From the NCBI GenBank assembly GCA_016858145.1, contig JAEHOE010000161.1, positions 62,001 through 126,000 of the forward strand: a stretch of 64,000 bases of DNA, read 5' to 3'. The DNA comes from Edaphochlamys debaryana (lineage: Eukaryota > Chlorophyta > Chlorophyceae > Chlamydomonadales). This document shows, one piece after another, positions 1 through 12,287 of the stretch. The notes beneath the pieces were generated by a model. That model made no database searches. It was not told the DNA's origin and was given only the letters and a program-made list of their open reading frames with translations. How positions within the stretch are numbered: position 1 is the first letter of the stretch; the number at the start of each line of letters is the position of its first letter. The position numbers and the translations under genes were made by a program.

Positions 1-128
1 TCCCCCCCAAACCCCCAGCTGCACCCTAGCTCTGCAGCTGACCCACACCCCGCCCCCTCAAGCCCTCCCCCACACACCCAAACCCTGCACCCCCCCCCTT
101 GCCTCCATTACCCCCCCCCCCGCCTCAC

Positions 129-1024
129 CCTGCGGGTGCTTATCGCAGTCGTAGATGGAGAAGAAGACGTAGCGGGAGATGCCCATAGCCTGGGGGGAGG
201 GGAGGGGGGGAGGAGCAGGTTAGAGGAGGCGGTTGGCGGAGGAGGTGGGGAGCAGGGTGGAGGAGGCATGATGGAGGGTTCTGCGCCCAAACTGCCCTGC
301 CCCGGCCCTCTTCCTAGCCTTGCCCTGTACATCCCCTCCTCCCCTCGTGCTCCTTTCCCCCACCCTCGCCAACCTCCCTTGCGAGCCTCACCTGAGCGGC
401 CTGGATGAGGGCGACCTTGCCCTCCCAGTCCACCTTGCGCGTCGACTCCTCTGGCCGGGCGGTGGCGCAGTCGATGACCGTGCTCACGCCCACCAGGCAG
501 GCGGGGATAGACGAGGGGTCGGTGAGGTCACCCTGCAGCCATAGCAGCGCGAAACCGGGTCAGCGAGCGATCAGCGACGATCGACGCATGTGGGCACGAG
601 GTTTCCGTCCACAGAAACTCACGTTGACGACCTTGGCGCCCCAGTCGCGAAGGAAATCGGCGGGGTTCATACGAGGGCGGACCAGGCAGCGCACGTCGTA
701 GCCATCGTCCAGTGCGCGACGCACAATCTGACGACCGAGCGTGCCGGTGCCACCGACAACCAGCACCGAGTTCTTCGGCACAGGTGTCCCGCCAGAAACC
801 GCAGCTGCGGTGGCGTCCGCGAAGACGCGCACGCGCGTGGAGCGGCTCACTGCGGGGGGCGAGGAGGAGCTCGGCGTGTGTGGCTGGGGTCGAGAGTACC
901 CTATCGCGGTCAAGTCTCCAGCAAAGCTGCGTGTCCCTAGCTCTGTCGCCTTACACACCTGATGCCCGCAGGGGCAGGGCCGCAGCCCGGCCGCTCCGCA
1001 TGTGCAGACGCTGACCCGCGACAC
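129..1024 (-). CDS. HCF244: HCF244/Ycf39-like NAD(P)-binding chloroplast protein, 5' part (3' end beyond window)
   Basis: Atypical short-chain dehydrogenase/NmrA-type protein. In plants HCF244 works with OHP1/OHP2 on the thylakoid in synthesis and assembly of the photosystem II D1 subunit. Three exons are seen: 1024-623, 532-392 and 189-129, all joined in phase 0 with GTGAG-type donors; the gene then runs off the left edge inside an intron. After an N-terminal stretch of about 85 residues, consistent with a transit peptide, the dinucleotide-binding glycine motif [17 protein letters not shown] is clear. It is followed by [11 protein letters not shown], then in exon 2 [16 protein letters not shown] and [20 protein letters not shown], and in exon 3 [17 protein letters not shown]. 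These are family signatures of HCF244/Ycf39. The ATG at 1024 is the first in frame; an upstream non-coding exon cannot be excluded. Family assignment is firm; the exact start is less so. Confidence 0.88.
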
Positions 1025-2864
1025 CCGAACGAAGCTGTTGCTGCATCTTTACGCTGTGGTGCAGCGACTGGTACGTGTGTCGGAGTTGAGCGCGACTACC
1101 TAATGTGTGTGGGCTGGCTCGAGGAGTAGGGGATTGGCCCTTGGCCCCATCGCGGGAAGCTCGGTTTCCGTGGCTGGAAGCGCCCGGCCACACGCGCAGC
1201 TGACCGGCCCTCGCCCCGCACGCGACCGAACAACGAGTTAAACAACAACCCATATGCTGCGGAGCCCGGTTCAGGCAGGTCGTGCGGCTCGCCAGCCGGA
1301 GGGCCGTGTGTGGTCTCGGCGTTTGGGCCGCGAGCCCGTCCACTCCCCGGTCCGGACGGCCGGGGCGCAAGTCCTCCCCTCGCCGCGGCCGGTCCCGTCG
1401 CAACCCGCCGCCCCCAAGTCCCACCTGCCCTGATATACCCGTGCATGGCCTTACACGGCAAGGAGCGGAGCCAGGTGCAACCGGCAACCGCATGCTGTCC
1501 GTTGGCTCGGGATACGGTCGCCCTGTGCTTCTGCCTCCCTGAGCCTGGGACGGCCCTGCGCTCCCCAGCAATCCCTCACGGTACGGTGGCGGCGAAGGAC
1601 CGCACGGGTGTGCACGCGCCAAGCGCCAACCATGCACAAGCCCCGCCAAGCCCAATGCCCCGCGCGGCCCAGTGTGGACGGAGCACACTGCACTCAGCTC
1701 CCGCCCCGCCACCGGCCGCCAGGCCCGGCACCTCCCTTCCCGAATCCCGAGGGGGCCCCGCTCCCAGTCCCGCTCCCAGCTCCCATGCGCAGGTGCTCCT
1801 GACGCTCTCCCGGCCTTGAGCTGCCCCTCCCCTTCCGTCCCGTCGCTCTAAGGTGTAGTCCCTGCCCCTCCCGTCCCGGCTCCGAGGGAGCCAGGGCCCC
1901 TCGCTCAATGCCAGCGATCGGCCGCATATGCTGCCGTTGCGCCTTCCCACGGTGACTTGATTCACGAGGGATCCGTTGCCTCTACGTTCCCTCAGCTATG
2001 GGCCGCATGGAGTGAAGGTTCCACAGGCCATCACCGGGGCCCTCGCCCAGTCGCCCTAATGGCGGGGGAAGGCGAGGGCTTCCCTGCATCCTCCTCTCCC
2101 TTCGCCTATGCTTCCTCACCCCTGCTTCCTCATGCGGAACGCAAGCCCTCGTTACAGAGCCCGCTTTCTCGTTGGGCTCCCTCGTGCCCCCCTCTCACAG
2201 TGGAGCCCACTGGCGGTGGCCTCGAGCGCTCCACACGGGCTTCGCACACGTACCCTGCTGGCCACTGCCCTGCCTCTACCTGGACCCCCCGCCCCCCTTG
2301 TCTCTAGCCTCCTCCACCCTCAGACACCGCACGCCGCAGCCCGCAACCGCCTGCCTCCCACGGTGGGAGCCCCACCTCCCACAGCCCGCTGCACCACTGC
2401 ATGGGCCGCAAAAGCCAGGGATGACCGCGAACGGCCGGTTTCCCTGCTCCGCCGGTTCGGGCCTCGGGGTGAGCCCGCCATTATCTGACCTCCTGGCCCC
2501 AGCTCCGCCGCCCCTGACAGGCCTCCTCTGGCCTCCCGCACAAGGACCGCGCACCAACCCTGGTCCCCACAGCGGCAACCTCACGCAAAGGATATCACCC
2601 ACCCAGCGTGTGACCGCCACGGCACGTGTGCACAGCGCAGCCCCGCCCGCCCCCCTTCTCCCCCGCCCCCCCCTGCTCTCATCTGCCGCCTGCGCTACCC
2701 ACATGTCGCCCATGGCTAACCCCGTGTCCGCCCCCCGCCCCCCACCCCCATCGCCCAGCCCGCACCCCTTCAACCCTCCCTCCCCTCCCCCGTGCTCCCT
2801 CTGCCCCCCAGCCCCTCCCTCCACCTCCCCCCCGCATCACCCCAGCTCTTCTATGCCATACCCC
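1025..2864. other. Intergenic: HCF244 5' flank and RCC1-gene 3' flank
   Basis: About 1.8 kb with no open frame showing conserved protein sequence on either strand. It must hold the HCF244 promoter and 5' UTR at its left side and the 3' UTR of the minus-strand RCC1 gene at its right side. TTACA at 2152-2156 (TGTAA on the minus strand) lies about 710 nt past the RCC1 stop and is a candidate algal polyadenylation signal. The rest is C-rich sequence without recognisable repeats. Confidence 0.5.
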
Positions 2865-5800
2865 CTACTGCCCCGCCGGCCCGCCCGGGTCCCGCATGGA
2901 CGACAGCAGGCGCGGGGAGCCGTAGGCCGCCAGCAGACCCCGGGAGGCGGGGGAGCCGCTGTAGCCGCCCCCGGCCCCCCCGCCCCCCGCGGCGCCCAGG
3001 GCGGGGGGGGAGGAGCGGCCGCCCCCCGTGGCGAACGAGGGCGGGCGGCGCGGGGACAGCGGCTGCGTGCCGGTGCCCACGCTGCCGCCCACGCCGCCGC
3101 CCACGCCCACGCCCAGCCCCGGGGAGCGGGGGCGCAGGGCGGGGGAGCGGGGGTGCTGCACGGTGCCGTCGTAGGGGCCCTTGGGGGGGGGGAGGGAGGG
3201 GCGGGGGGTGTCGGTTGCTGAGTTGCTTGAGGTTGGCGGATGCGCTGGGGTGGGCTGTGAGCATGTGGAGTGTGTTGTGTGTGGCTGAGCGCGATGCCGG
3301 GGGCCGCTCCGCCCCTCCCCAACCCTCCCTACCCCCCCCCCCACACCTGCTCCTCGTCCGTCTCGTCCGCCTCCCCCTCCATCTCCATCTCCCCCTCCTC
3401 GCCCTCGCCCTCGCTGGCGCCCTCCGCCGCCTGCTCGGCGGCGGCCTCGGCGGCCTCGGCAGCCTGGGGGGACGGTAAAGGGGGGGCGGGAGGAGTTGGA
3501 AGGGAGTGAGGTTGAGAGGAGGGGCAAGGGGGAGCGTCGTTGAGATAGGGATGGGGGGAAGGGGAGATCTGCGACGTGCCGATAGGCGGCCCAACCTGCG
3601 GGCAGTCCTTTTGGGGCCCACCTTTCACCAGCCTGCCCCCCACTGCACCCCTTTCTCCTCCTTTCCCAAACCTTTCAATTCGCTTCGGTTCGCGCAATTT
3701 GTCAAACGATTTCCCCCCTTCCGCCCCCCCAGCCCCGCCCCCACCCACCTGGATTGCCTCGTCCTCCTCCTCGCCGCCGCCGCAGAAGACCGGCTTGAAC
3801 CCCGACCTCGCGCTCACACTGCCGGGGCCCCCCAGGCCCCCGCCCCCCATGCCGCCGCCCTCGCCCCCAGTCACGCTGCCGTGCGCGCTGCCCGGGCGGC
3901 TGCCCAGAGACGCAGCCGACACCGCCGCCGCCAGCGCCGCCGCGGTACCGTAGCCCCGCGGCGCCGCCAGATCCGAATCCACGTCCAGCGCCGCCGCCAC
4001 TGCCGCCGCCGGCGACGGCAGCGCCGCCGACAGCGCCGCCATGGCGCCGCCGGCGGGCGCCGAGGTCGCCAGGCCGTGCGGGTGGTTGTGGTGGTTGTGG
4101 TGGTGGTTGAAGTGGTTGTGGGGGATGGGCGGCGGGTAGGACAGGGGCGAGGTGACGCCGGTGGGGAGGAGGGGCAGGATGGGGAGGGCCGAGTGGTAGG
4201 CGCCGTACGCGTGGGCCCCGTGGGGCCCGCCCGGGCCCGAGGGAGGGTTGCGGCCGGGCGAGTCGGGCCCCGAGGGGCCCGCCCCCGGGTGTCCGTCCAC
4301 GGAGCTCACGGCCGCAAGGACCATGGGAGGGGGGGCCAGGACTGCCTCGGGGGGGGCCGCGGAGGGACCGGGGGCGGGGGCCGGGGCGGAGGGGGGCACG
4401 GTGGGCGCGGGGCCGGGGGCGGCGGGGGCCGGGAGCGGCGGTGCGCCGCCCAGGGAGTGGGCGGGCGAGGGGGAGTCGCTGGCGTAGTCTGTGGGTGGGA
4501 GGGGGGGTGAGGGGAGGGCACGGGGCCGGAGGCGACGTTGGGGACCAGGGTCGAGTGGCCCCATGCCCACCCTCGTTCACAACCCCGCTCGACAATCTTC
4601 ATCTAAGCTGCCGCTCCTCCCCGCGTTGCCATCCTTCACAACCTCTCCTCCGGTCCCCCTCCGCCTCCTCTCCCCCCCCCTGCCCCGCCTCCCCACCTGC
4701 GCGGCCCATCCCCGCCCCCGCCTGCCCCCTCCGCGCTAGTGCCGCCTCCAACTCCGCCGGGGTCACCCCCCCGGGGCCCGCCCCCGGGGGCAGCGAAGAC
4801 CAGCGGTCGGGGGGGCTCTCCTGCAGGGGGGGGAGGTTGAGGGGCGAGGTGCAGAGGTAAGCGAAAGCGCAAGGGGGAGGGGACACTTCCACATAGCCCC
4901 CTGGCCCCCATCTCGCTCCCTGCCCAGTCAAGCCAAGGGGAAGCGCACGGCACGCAGCCCCTCCAGCCCCTCTTAGCGCCCCTTATACCTCCCCCCCCCC
5001 CACCATAGGCTTGAAGTCCGGCACCGCCTCCGCCCCGGCCTCCGCCCCCGCGCAAACGCCGCCCGCAGCCCCCGTGGACTCGGCCCCGCGCTCAGCGGCC
5101 CCGCCGGCGGCAGCGGCGGCAGCGGCAGCGGTGGACCCGGCGCCCGCCGAGCCGTCGGCGGCGGCGCCGCCGGCTGCGTCCGCCGCCGCCGCCGCCATGG
5201 GCCCCAGTGCCGCAGGCGGGCCCCCCAGGCCCAGGCCCAGGCCCAGGCCCAGGCCCAGGCCGACCAGCTCGGAGCGCACGCCCGGGGAGAGGGCCTCGGG
5301 CGGGAGGGTGGGGTCATACGTGAAGTCCCTGGGGGGTGCGGGTGGAGGGGTGGAGGGTGCAGGGTGGGGATGCGCTGAGGCGGCGTGTTGGGCCCGAACG
5401 CAGAGCGGACAGAGAAGGAGCTCTGTAGATAGGACCCCCAGGGCCTCCCCGCCTCTTCCAATCAAGCCGAGGCACCCCCACTCCCACGCAGCCCCCAGGA
5501 GAACCCTCACCCCCTCCTGCCCCCCCGGCCCCCTCCAGTACGGCGTACGGCAGACCCACTTGTCGTACAGGCTGGGCTCGCTGTACCCGTCCATGTCGTA
5601 CTCCTCGCCCTCGCCGCCGCCGCTGCTGCCGCCGCCCAGCCCGGGCCCCAGCTGCCCCGAGGCCCCGCCGCCCTCCAGCATGCCAAACCCGCCGGCCGAG
5701 GAGAGGTGCGACGGGTCCCGCACGGGGATGGCCAGGACCATCGAGTGCCGCCCCCCCGCCGCAATCGCCGCCACCCTCCACCGCTCCACCCCCCCGGGCA

Positions 5801-8800
5801 GGCAGCACTCCACGGGGTGGTAGCAGTCCGCCAGCAGTTCGCCGCCGCCGCCGCCGCCCGCCATGCCCAGGCGGCCGTACGCCCCCCGGCCCCACACGAA
5901 GAGGCGGGCGGTGGAGGTGAGCGCCATCGTGTGGGAGCCGCCCGCCGCCACCTGAGAGGGGAGGGTGGGGGGGATGAAGGAGGAGGGGGGGAGGGCGTGG
6001 GGCTTCGTTCCGTTCCTGCGCCTCCCGTACGCTCCAGACCCAGGCAAGCAGGGGGCCCTTGCCAGTGGCCGTGATTGCCTTAAACTGAACGCCTTCCCCA
6101 CGCTGAAACACCCCACGGCGTGCAAGGGCCCACGTCAGCCTCTACAGCCGCCGCGTCCCATGCGCCAAGCGCTTAGCTGCGGCCAAGGCGGCTCTCTACG
6201 TCTTCTCCAGCGCGTCCCCCCCCCCCCCAACTTGGCTCTCCAGCCCCCTCCCCTCCCTGCCGCTGCCGCTCTATCTCTCCATTCGCTATCCGATGTTCCA
6301 ATAATCAGCCCTCCCCTCCCCCCTCCCCCTCCCCCCCCGTAAGGCCCTCACCTGCACCACCACGTGGCTCTCCAGCCCCCGGACCTTCTGCGGCCGCAGC
6401 TTGGAGCTCCCGCTGCGGTCGCCCAGCCCCAGCCGCCCGTACTCCCCGCGGCCCCACACCCACACCTCCCCCGCGCTGCTGAGGGCGGCGCTGTGCCAAC
6501 CGCCCGCGGCAATGTCCGCCACCTGGGGTTGGGGGAGGGGACGGGCAAGGGGGGGGGGGGAGAGTGAGTGGTTGAAGCTTGTGGGCGGCAGCGCGTTTAG
6601 GGGGAGAGTGGGGAAGGGGGGGTCGGGGTGGGCGCAGTGCAAGAGGCGGGGAGGCTCCCTGTGACGGAGGCAGGAAAGCACCCCACGCATGGGCTGCACC
6701 GGCCTGCACCGGCCTGCCCCCCTCCACCTCGACTCCTCTCCCCCCCACCTCCCCAACTCTGTCAAAGATCCCCCCTCCCCCTTGCATGGTATGTACCTAT
6801 CCATGCAAGGATTCCCTGGCGTCGGCGCCTTCCCGCTCAGCACCAAAGACCCCCCCCCCTCCCCCCCCCTCACCACCACGCTATCCATGTCCAGTACGGG
6901 GCGGGGGGCGGTGGCGTACGTGGTGGAGCCGTTGCCCAGCTGGGGGGGTAGGTACGGGGGTAGGGGGGTAGGGGGGGTAGGGTAGGGGTACATGTTGCTG
7001 AGCGGGATCGCGGGAGGGTAGGGGTAGGGGTGGTTTAGGGAGGGAGGGGGCCTGTGGGCCAGGCCAGCGGATCTACCAACGGACCGCGCTCTGAGCTCCG
7101 ACGCATCGACTGCATGCGCCCCTCACATGGGGCCACTAGTCACATGAGGCCACTGATGACACACCCTGGCTTGCCTCCACCTCCCACCCCCTCCCCTGAC
7201 CTCCCTCCCCTCCCCCTCGCCGGACCTTTCGCTGCGGACCTCGGAGCGAATCGGGCTCGCTGGCTCTTGCCAACCACATTCTCCCCCCCTCCCCCCCCCC
7301 CCACCTGTCCGTAGTCGTTCATGCCCCAGCTCAGCACCCTGCCCCCCGCCGTGAGCAGCAGGTTGTGGAAGGCCCCGCACGCCACCGCCGCCACCCCCAC
7401 CGCCCCAGGCACGGGGCGCGGGATGCGCAGGGGGTTCATGGAGAAGTCGCCCCAGTTCTCGCCCCACTGCCACACCTGCGCGTGTTTGGGAGGGAGGGGG
7501 GACAAGGGGGGAGGGGAGGAGGGGAGTTGATGTTTGGGAGGGCGGACAGAGGGGGGGGGGGGGAGCGGAGGAATGCATTGCAAGCAAAACCACCGGCATC
7601 TAACGTCAGCTCCAGCATTTGCTTCCAGCCTCAGAAAGGAGCATCTTCTCAGTTGGTGGCTCGAGCATTCCCAAAGTGCCTTCCTTGCCCCCTGTCCTGC
7701 CAACCGCCCCCCTCCCCCGGCACATTCGCGCCCCCCGGGGGGTGCTGCCGGCGGCGGAAGAACCTGCACCGGAAGATGAAGACCCGCCCGCACAGAGGGG
7801 CCTCGTGCGGGCGGATCTTCCTATTGCGGGGCAGCGTCGGCGGGCTGACCCTGCTCGCGACATCGACTTCCCGACATAAGCCCTCCCCTTCCCTCCCTCC
7901 CCCCTCCCCCCCCCTCACCGTGCCGTCCTCCAGCAGGGCCAGCGAGTGCATGCCCCCCGCCGCCACCTGCCGCACCCTCTGGCTGGGGCCCAGGCCCAGA
8001 TCCACCTGGGGGGGGGCGGGGAGAAGAGGAGGGAAAGGGAGGGTGGGGGAGGGGCTCGGGGGAGGGGGTCGCAGCGCACTCGGGGAGCCCCATCAGCCCG
8101 CACCCTGCCCCCCTCTGCTGGGCCAACCATCCTGCCCCTGTCCCCGCGCCCCACACACTTTGCGCGCTTCTGCCCTCTCTTACCCCCCCTCCCCTTCCAC
8201 TCACCCCCCTTCCCACTCCATCCCGTCTCTTGGGGGCCTCATTTGCCCCTCCCACAATGCACTCACCCCCCTCACCCCCCTCGTCTCTCCTTCAGTGTCC
8301 AACCAAAAATCACCCCCTCCCCACCCCGCCCTCCCCCCCCCCCCACCGGCAGCGGCTCCGTGATGTCCCGCTGCCCCGGAGCCAGCCCCAGCCCCTCGTC
8401 CGTGCCGCACTGCCCGTACTCGTTGCCGCCCCACGCGAACATGGTGCCGCGGTCCGAGAGGGCCAGGCAGTGCCACCCGCCCATGGCCACCTGGGGGGGG
8501 GAGAGGGGGAGGGGGAGTGGGGGGTTGGGGGGTTGAGAGGGTAGAGAGGGGGTGATGGGGGGTGATGGGGGGTGAAGGTCAAGGAGGAGGGCGCGTTGGG
8601 AGGTGGTGGGGGGCGGAGGAGGGCAGGGCGTGAGCTGCGCGGCATCCGACTTTGGGCTCGCTTTCGTTGCCATAGTTATAGGGTCAGCACACATGTGCGT
8701 CATGCTCCCTCGGCTCACACGAGCAGCCCCCCCCCCCCCTCTAGGGGCTCGCTCGGTTTACGCGAGCACCCCCCCTCCCCCCCACCTGCACCACCCGAAT

Positions 8801-11238
8801 GCCCTTGAGCGCCGCCACCCGCTGCGGCTTGCGCTGCACCGAGCGGTGGCCCAGGCCCAGGGTGCCGCGGTCGTTCCAGCCCAGGGACCAGACCTGGGGG
8901 GGGAGGGGGAGGGGATTGGGAAGGAGAGGGGAGGGGGGGGAGGGGGGTCAGCGCAGCGCAGCGCGTCGCCCAGAGCGGCGGGGCAGGTGCCAAGGGGAGC
9001 CAGGCGCGGCTCAGTGGGCGGCCGTGGGCGGGTGGGCGGCGCCGGGCGCAGATGCAGGCCTCCACTCCCCCCCCCCTTCCCCCCTCGCTGGGCCGCCGCT
9101 GGGCTACTGACAGCGACGGACCGAACGCTCTGGACCTTCGTGTAAGCGAACTCGCTTGCACGGCCCTTACCCACAGCGCTGATAAGCGCTCAAGTCTCGT
9201 ACTGCTGGCGGCGCGGGGGGACCGCACGTGGTCACGGTGCACACCAGCCACCTCTTACGGACGTATGCTCAATACTCTGAGCCGACGATTGACACTCTCG
9301 CCAAAGAATCGTAAGTGGTGGCTGGTGTAAGAGCCGCGCAAGCTAATCACCTGAACCTTCCCTCGCTCGAAGAACACCGCCCCACCCCCCACCCCCCACC
9401 CCCACCCCCACCCCCACCCCCACCCCCACCCCCCACCCCCACCCCCATCCCCACCCCCACCCCCACCCCCCACCCCCACCCCCAACCCCCCCCACCCCCC
9501 CCCCCCAACCCCCCCACCCCCACCCCCAACCCCCCCACCCCCACCCCCACCCCCCCCACCCCCACCTGCCCCGCCGCGTCAATGGCCAGCGTGTTGCGGC
9601 TGCCCGCCACCAGGGGGGTGCGGCAGAAGCCCCGGCCGCTGAACTGCACTCCCAGGAGCGCCTCGACCACCTGGGGGTGGGTGGGTTGGGGGGGAGGTGG
9701 GGGGAGGTGGGGGAATGGGTGAAGAGGGGACGAGGGCGGCAGGCTTCTCCATACGCTGGCCGTGCCCACGCGCAGTCCCCCCCATGTGCCACAACAACCG
9801 CCCCTCCCCCTGTCCCCGTGTCCAGAGCCACGTCAAACACTTACCCGCCTCCCCCCTGCTTCCCCCGACGCTTTCTAACGAGACGCTCGCAAGGATACCC
9901 CCCCATCCCAACCCCAACCCCCATCCCCCCAAACCTCACATCCCCACCCCCCCAACCCCCCACCTTGGGCGAGGGCACGTCCGTGATCGTGTCGAACCCC
10001 AGCTGGCCGTCCTCCGACACGCCCCACCCGAACACCACCGCCTCCACGGGCGGGTGCCGCACCCAGCGGGGCAGCGAGGCGCACAGCGACCCGGGGCCCG
10101 CCATGAGCAGCGAGCTGGCGGAGGCGGAGGGGGACATGGCAGAGCCGCCGCCGCCGCCACCTCCCGCCGCCAGGTAAGCGTGGGCCTGCGCGTGGGCCCA
10201 GAGGCTGCCGCCGCGGGAGCCCATGGCGGCGCTGGCGGCGGCAGAGGCGGCGGCGGCGTTGGAGCCGGCGGAGGCGGGGCCGCCGCCGGCGGTGCCGTTG
10301 CCCGACGGAGGCGGAGGCGGCGAGGCGCGGCCTGGCGCCCCCGCCTGCTGCGCCGCCGCCAGGGCCGCCGCCGCCTGTGCCTGCTGGGCAGCGTCTGGGA
10401 AGGGCTGCGGCGGGGGCGGGTTGTGGGGGTGGGGGTGCGGGTGGGGGTGGTAGGGGGCGGCGGCCACGTAGCCGTGCTGGGAGCCGGGGCCCGAGGGCGG
10501 CGCAGGCGCGGTGGGGACCGGGCTGGGCGGCGGCGGGAAGTAGTAGGACCCCGCCTGCGCCGCCGCCGCCTGCGCCGCCACCTGCGCCTGCTGCGCCGCC
10601 GCCAGCGCCTGCTGCGCCTGCACCGCCGCCTGCTGTGCGTGGACTGCCTGCTGCGCCTGCTGTGCGGCCTGCATGGCGGCCGCCTGCGCCTGGGCCAGGC
10701 CCATGGCGGCGGCCATCTGCTCCTGCGGGCGGGAAGGGGGGTTTTGGGGGGTTGTTTGGGGGGTGGGGGATGGGTGTTTGGGGTGGGGTTCAGGCGTATT
10801 CGGACCTGGGTGCGGGGCATGGCGATGCCCGAAAGGATAGGAGTGGATTTCGGGTGCAAATGTGGAAGCGGCGGCGGCGGCGCCATCATCCGAGCGCCGA
10901 GGGCACTGATGCTGGGGGTTTCCTTGCTGGCTTAGAACCCTGGTCTTAGCTCCTGGTCTTAACCCCAACCCCAACTCCAGCACCAGCCCCCGACCCCCCC
11001 TTCGCCGCCGTACCTGGGCCGGGTAGCGGTGTACGGAGGAGGTGGACCTGGCAGAGGGCATTGGGCCCGAGCCGGGCCCGGGCTCCATGACGCCCTGGGC
11101 CTGGGCCTGCTCCCCGAGGGTCGTCAGGTTGGCGTACGAGGCGTTACGGGAGCGGGGAAGGCCCGGGGAGGCGGTGCCACTCATGGGGCCGCCGCCGCCG
11201 CCACCACCGCCGGAACCGCGGGCGTATCGACTGGACAT
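2865..11238 (-). CDS. RCC1-repeat (beta-propeller) protein with long low-complexity N- and C-terminal regions
   Basis: Fifteen exons, all in phase: 11238-11014, 10722-9964, 9670-9566, 8893-8786, 8490-8347, 8005-7919, 7475-7305, 6939-6874, 6522-6352, 5951-5560, 5328-5004, 4820-4697, 4488-3749, 3463-3347, 3179-2865; about 1,282 residues. Exons 1-2 encode a Ser/Gly- and Ala/Gln-rich N-terminus (AAQQAQQAV type). From the end of exon 2 come RCC1 blades: GWGVSEDGQLGF, LGWNDRGTLGLGH, AMGGWHCLALSDRGTMFAWG, VAAGGMHSLALLEDGT, CGAFHNLLLTAGGRVLSWG, AAGGWHSAALSSAGEVWVWG, AAGGSHTMALTSTARLFVWG, AAGGRHSMVLA. The blade order and WGRGEYGRLGLGDRSGSSK resemble a plant RCC1 subfamily rather than animal RCC1 itself. 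The tail is acidic (EGEGEEGEMEMEGEADETDE) and then Gly/Pro/Ser-rich. RCC1 propellers act as GTPase exchange factors or as scaffolds; nothing here fixes the partner, and a UVR8-like role is not supported by visible Trp clusters. Confidence 0.9.
9375..9565. repeat. (CCCCCA)n tract abutting a splice donor in the RCC1 gene
   Basis: About 190 bp of C5-6A repeats with a few T or AA interruptions. On the coding (minus) strand this is a G5-6T tract that starts right after the donor of exon 3 (exon end 9566). Runs of this type can form G-quadruplexes in the pre-mRNA or i-motifs on the other strand. It is also error-prone in sequencing, so its length is uncertain. Confidence 0.85.
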
Positions 11239-12287
11239 TGAGAGGGGGAGGGGGGGAGAGGAAGGGGCGGAGGAGGAGGAGGAGCGAGAAGGGGGGGAGG
11301 AGGGGGAAGGAGGTGGGTGAGGGGCAGGGGAGGTGTTGGGGCTGCTCGGGGCTGCTTGTGTTGCCCGCTCGAGGGAGGGGCTGTGGAGGCTGGAGGAGGG
11401 AGCGGTGGCGAGCGGGCCCTGGTGAGGGCCGGGCGGGCGCCAGCGAGGGCCTATGTGAGGTGGGGCGGTGAGGGGCTTGGGGCCAGGGCCCGGCCGCCGC
11501 AGCCCGACCTCTGTCTAGACCGAGCCCCGACCTCTACCAGACACGCATCGACATTACAGCACCAGCTACCGGGTGCCCAACGGGGGCGCCTGTCCAAAGG
11601 CCACGATTCTCACGCCCCGGAGAGCGCGCCGGCCCACAGCTGTGCGCGATCAGGCCCCACCATGCCCACACGTAATCCCAAATGCTCACCAGGAGCAATG
11701 GTCAAGGGTCTGCCGGGCCTCCCGCGTGCGCCTGCTGATGCTCCGCACTAGGTCTTGGCGCAGAGGTCACTGCTGAAGTGCTCACGCGGTTTGTGCATGC
11801 ATCACAGTGTCACAACCAGTACTATGTTGTTGCTGGGGGCTGTTGATGCTTGGTGCTTTGATGCCGGTGCCGGATGCAGGGTGCACGGTTGCGCCACAAG
11901 CCATGCTTAACCCTTACTGTCGGCAAAACAATCACGCTTACTGCGTGGATAGCGCTGTCCGCTCCTGTGCGCAAGGCTTCTCGCGACTCGGTTAAGCGCG
12001 GCGTTCGGACGCAGCGACTCCAGTGTCTGCATCACCAATTAGAAGTATCGCGCTTAACTCTATCCGTTGCATCTCAAGCTTTGAGAAGATGTCGTCTGGT
12101 GAGAAGCAATGCGAGTCGGCACTTACCCGCCTGCACCTGTTTGGCGTGATCGTAAACAGAAGCAACTCGTGCTGGATTGTCGTGCATGAATTGTGGCCGG
12201 GGGCTGGTGATATTCGCTGCGGGTTGAGGGCCGTGGCGCGCATGCCGGCGGCTGTGGTCGCGACCTGGCTCGCGCGCGCCGCGGACC
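11239..12287. promoter_or_regulatory. Divergent intergenic region between RCC1-repeat and armadillo-repeat genes
   Basis: About 1.05 kb separates the ATG of the minus-strand RCC1 gene from the proposed ATG of the plus-strand armadillo gene, so it probably holds both promoters and both 5' UTRs. The part next to the RCC1 start is purine-rich (GGGGGAGG/GAGGAGGAG runs, 11240-11320). The middle, around 11800-12200, is less GC-rich than the genes. No convincing TATA box was found. Confidence 0.45.

Noticed and set aside
2172..3221. Plus-strand 349-codon frame
   Set aside because: Low-complexity Pro/Arg/Ala translation overlapping the last exon of the RCC1 gene on the other strand; no conserved motifs.
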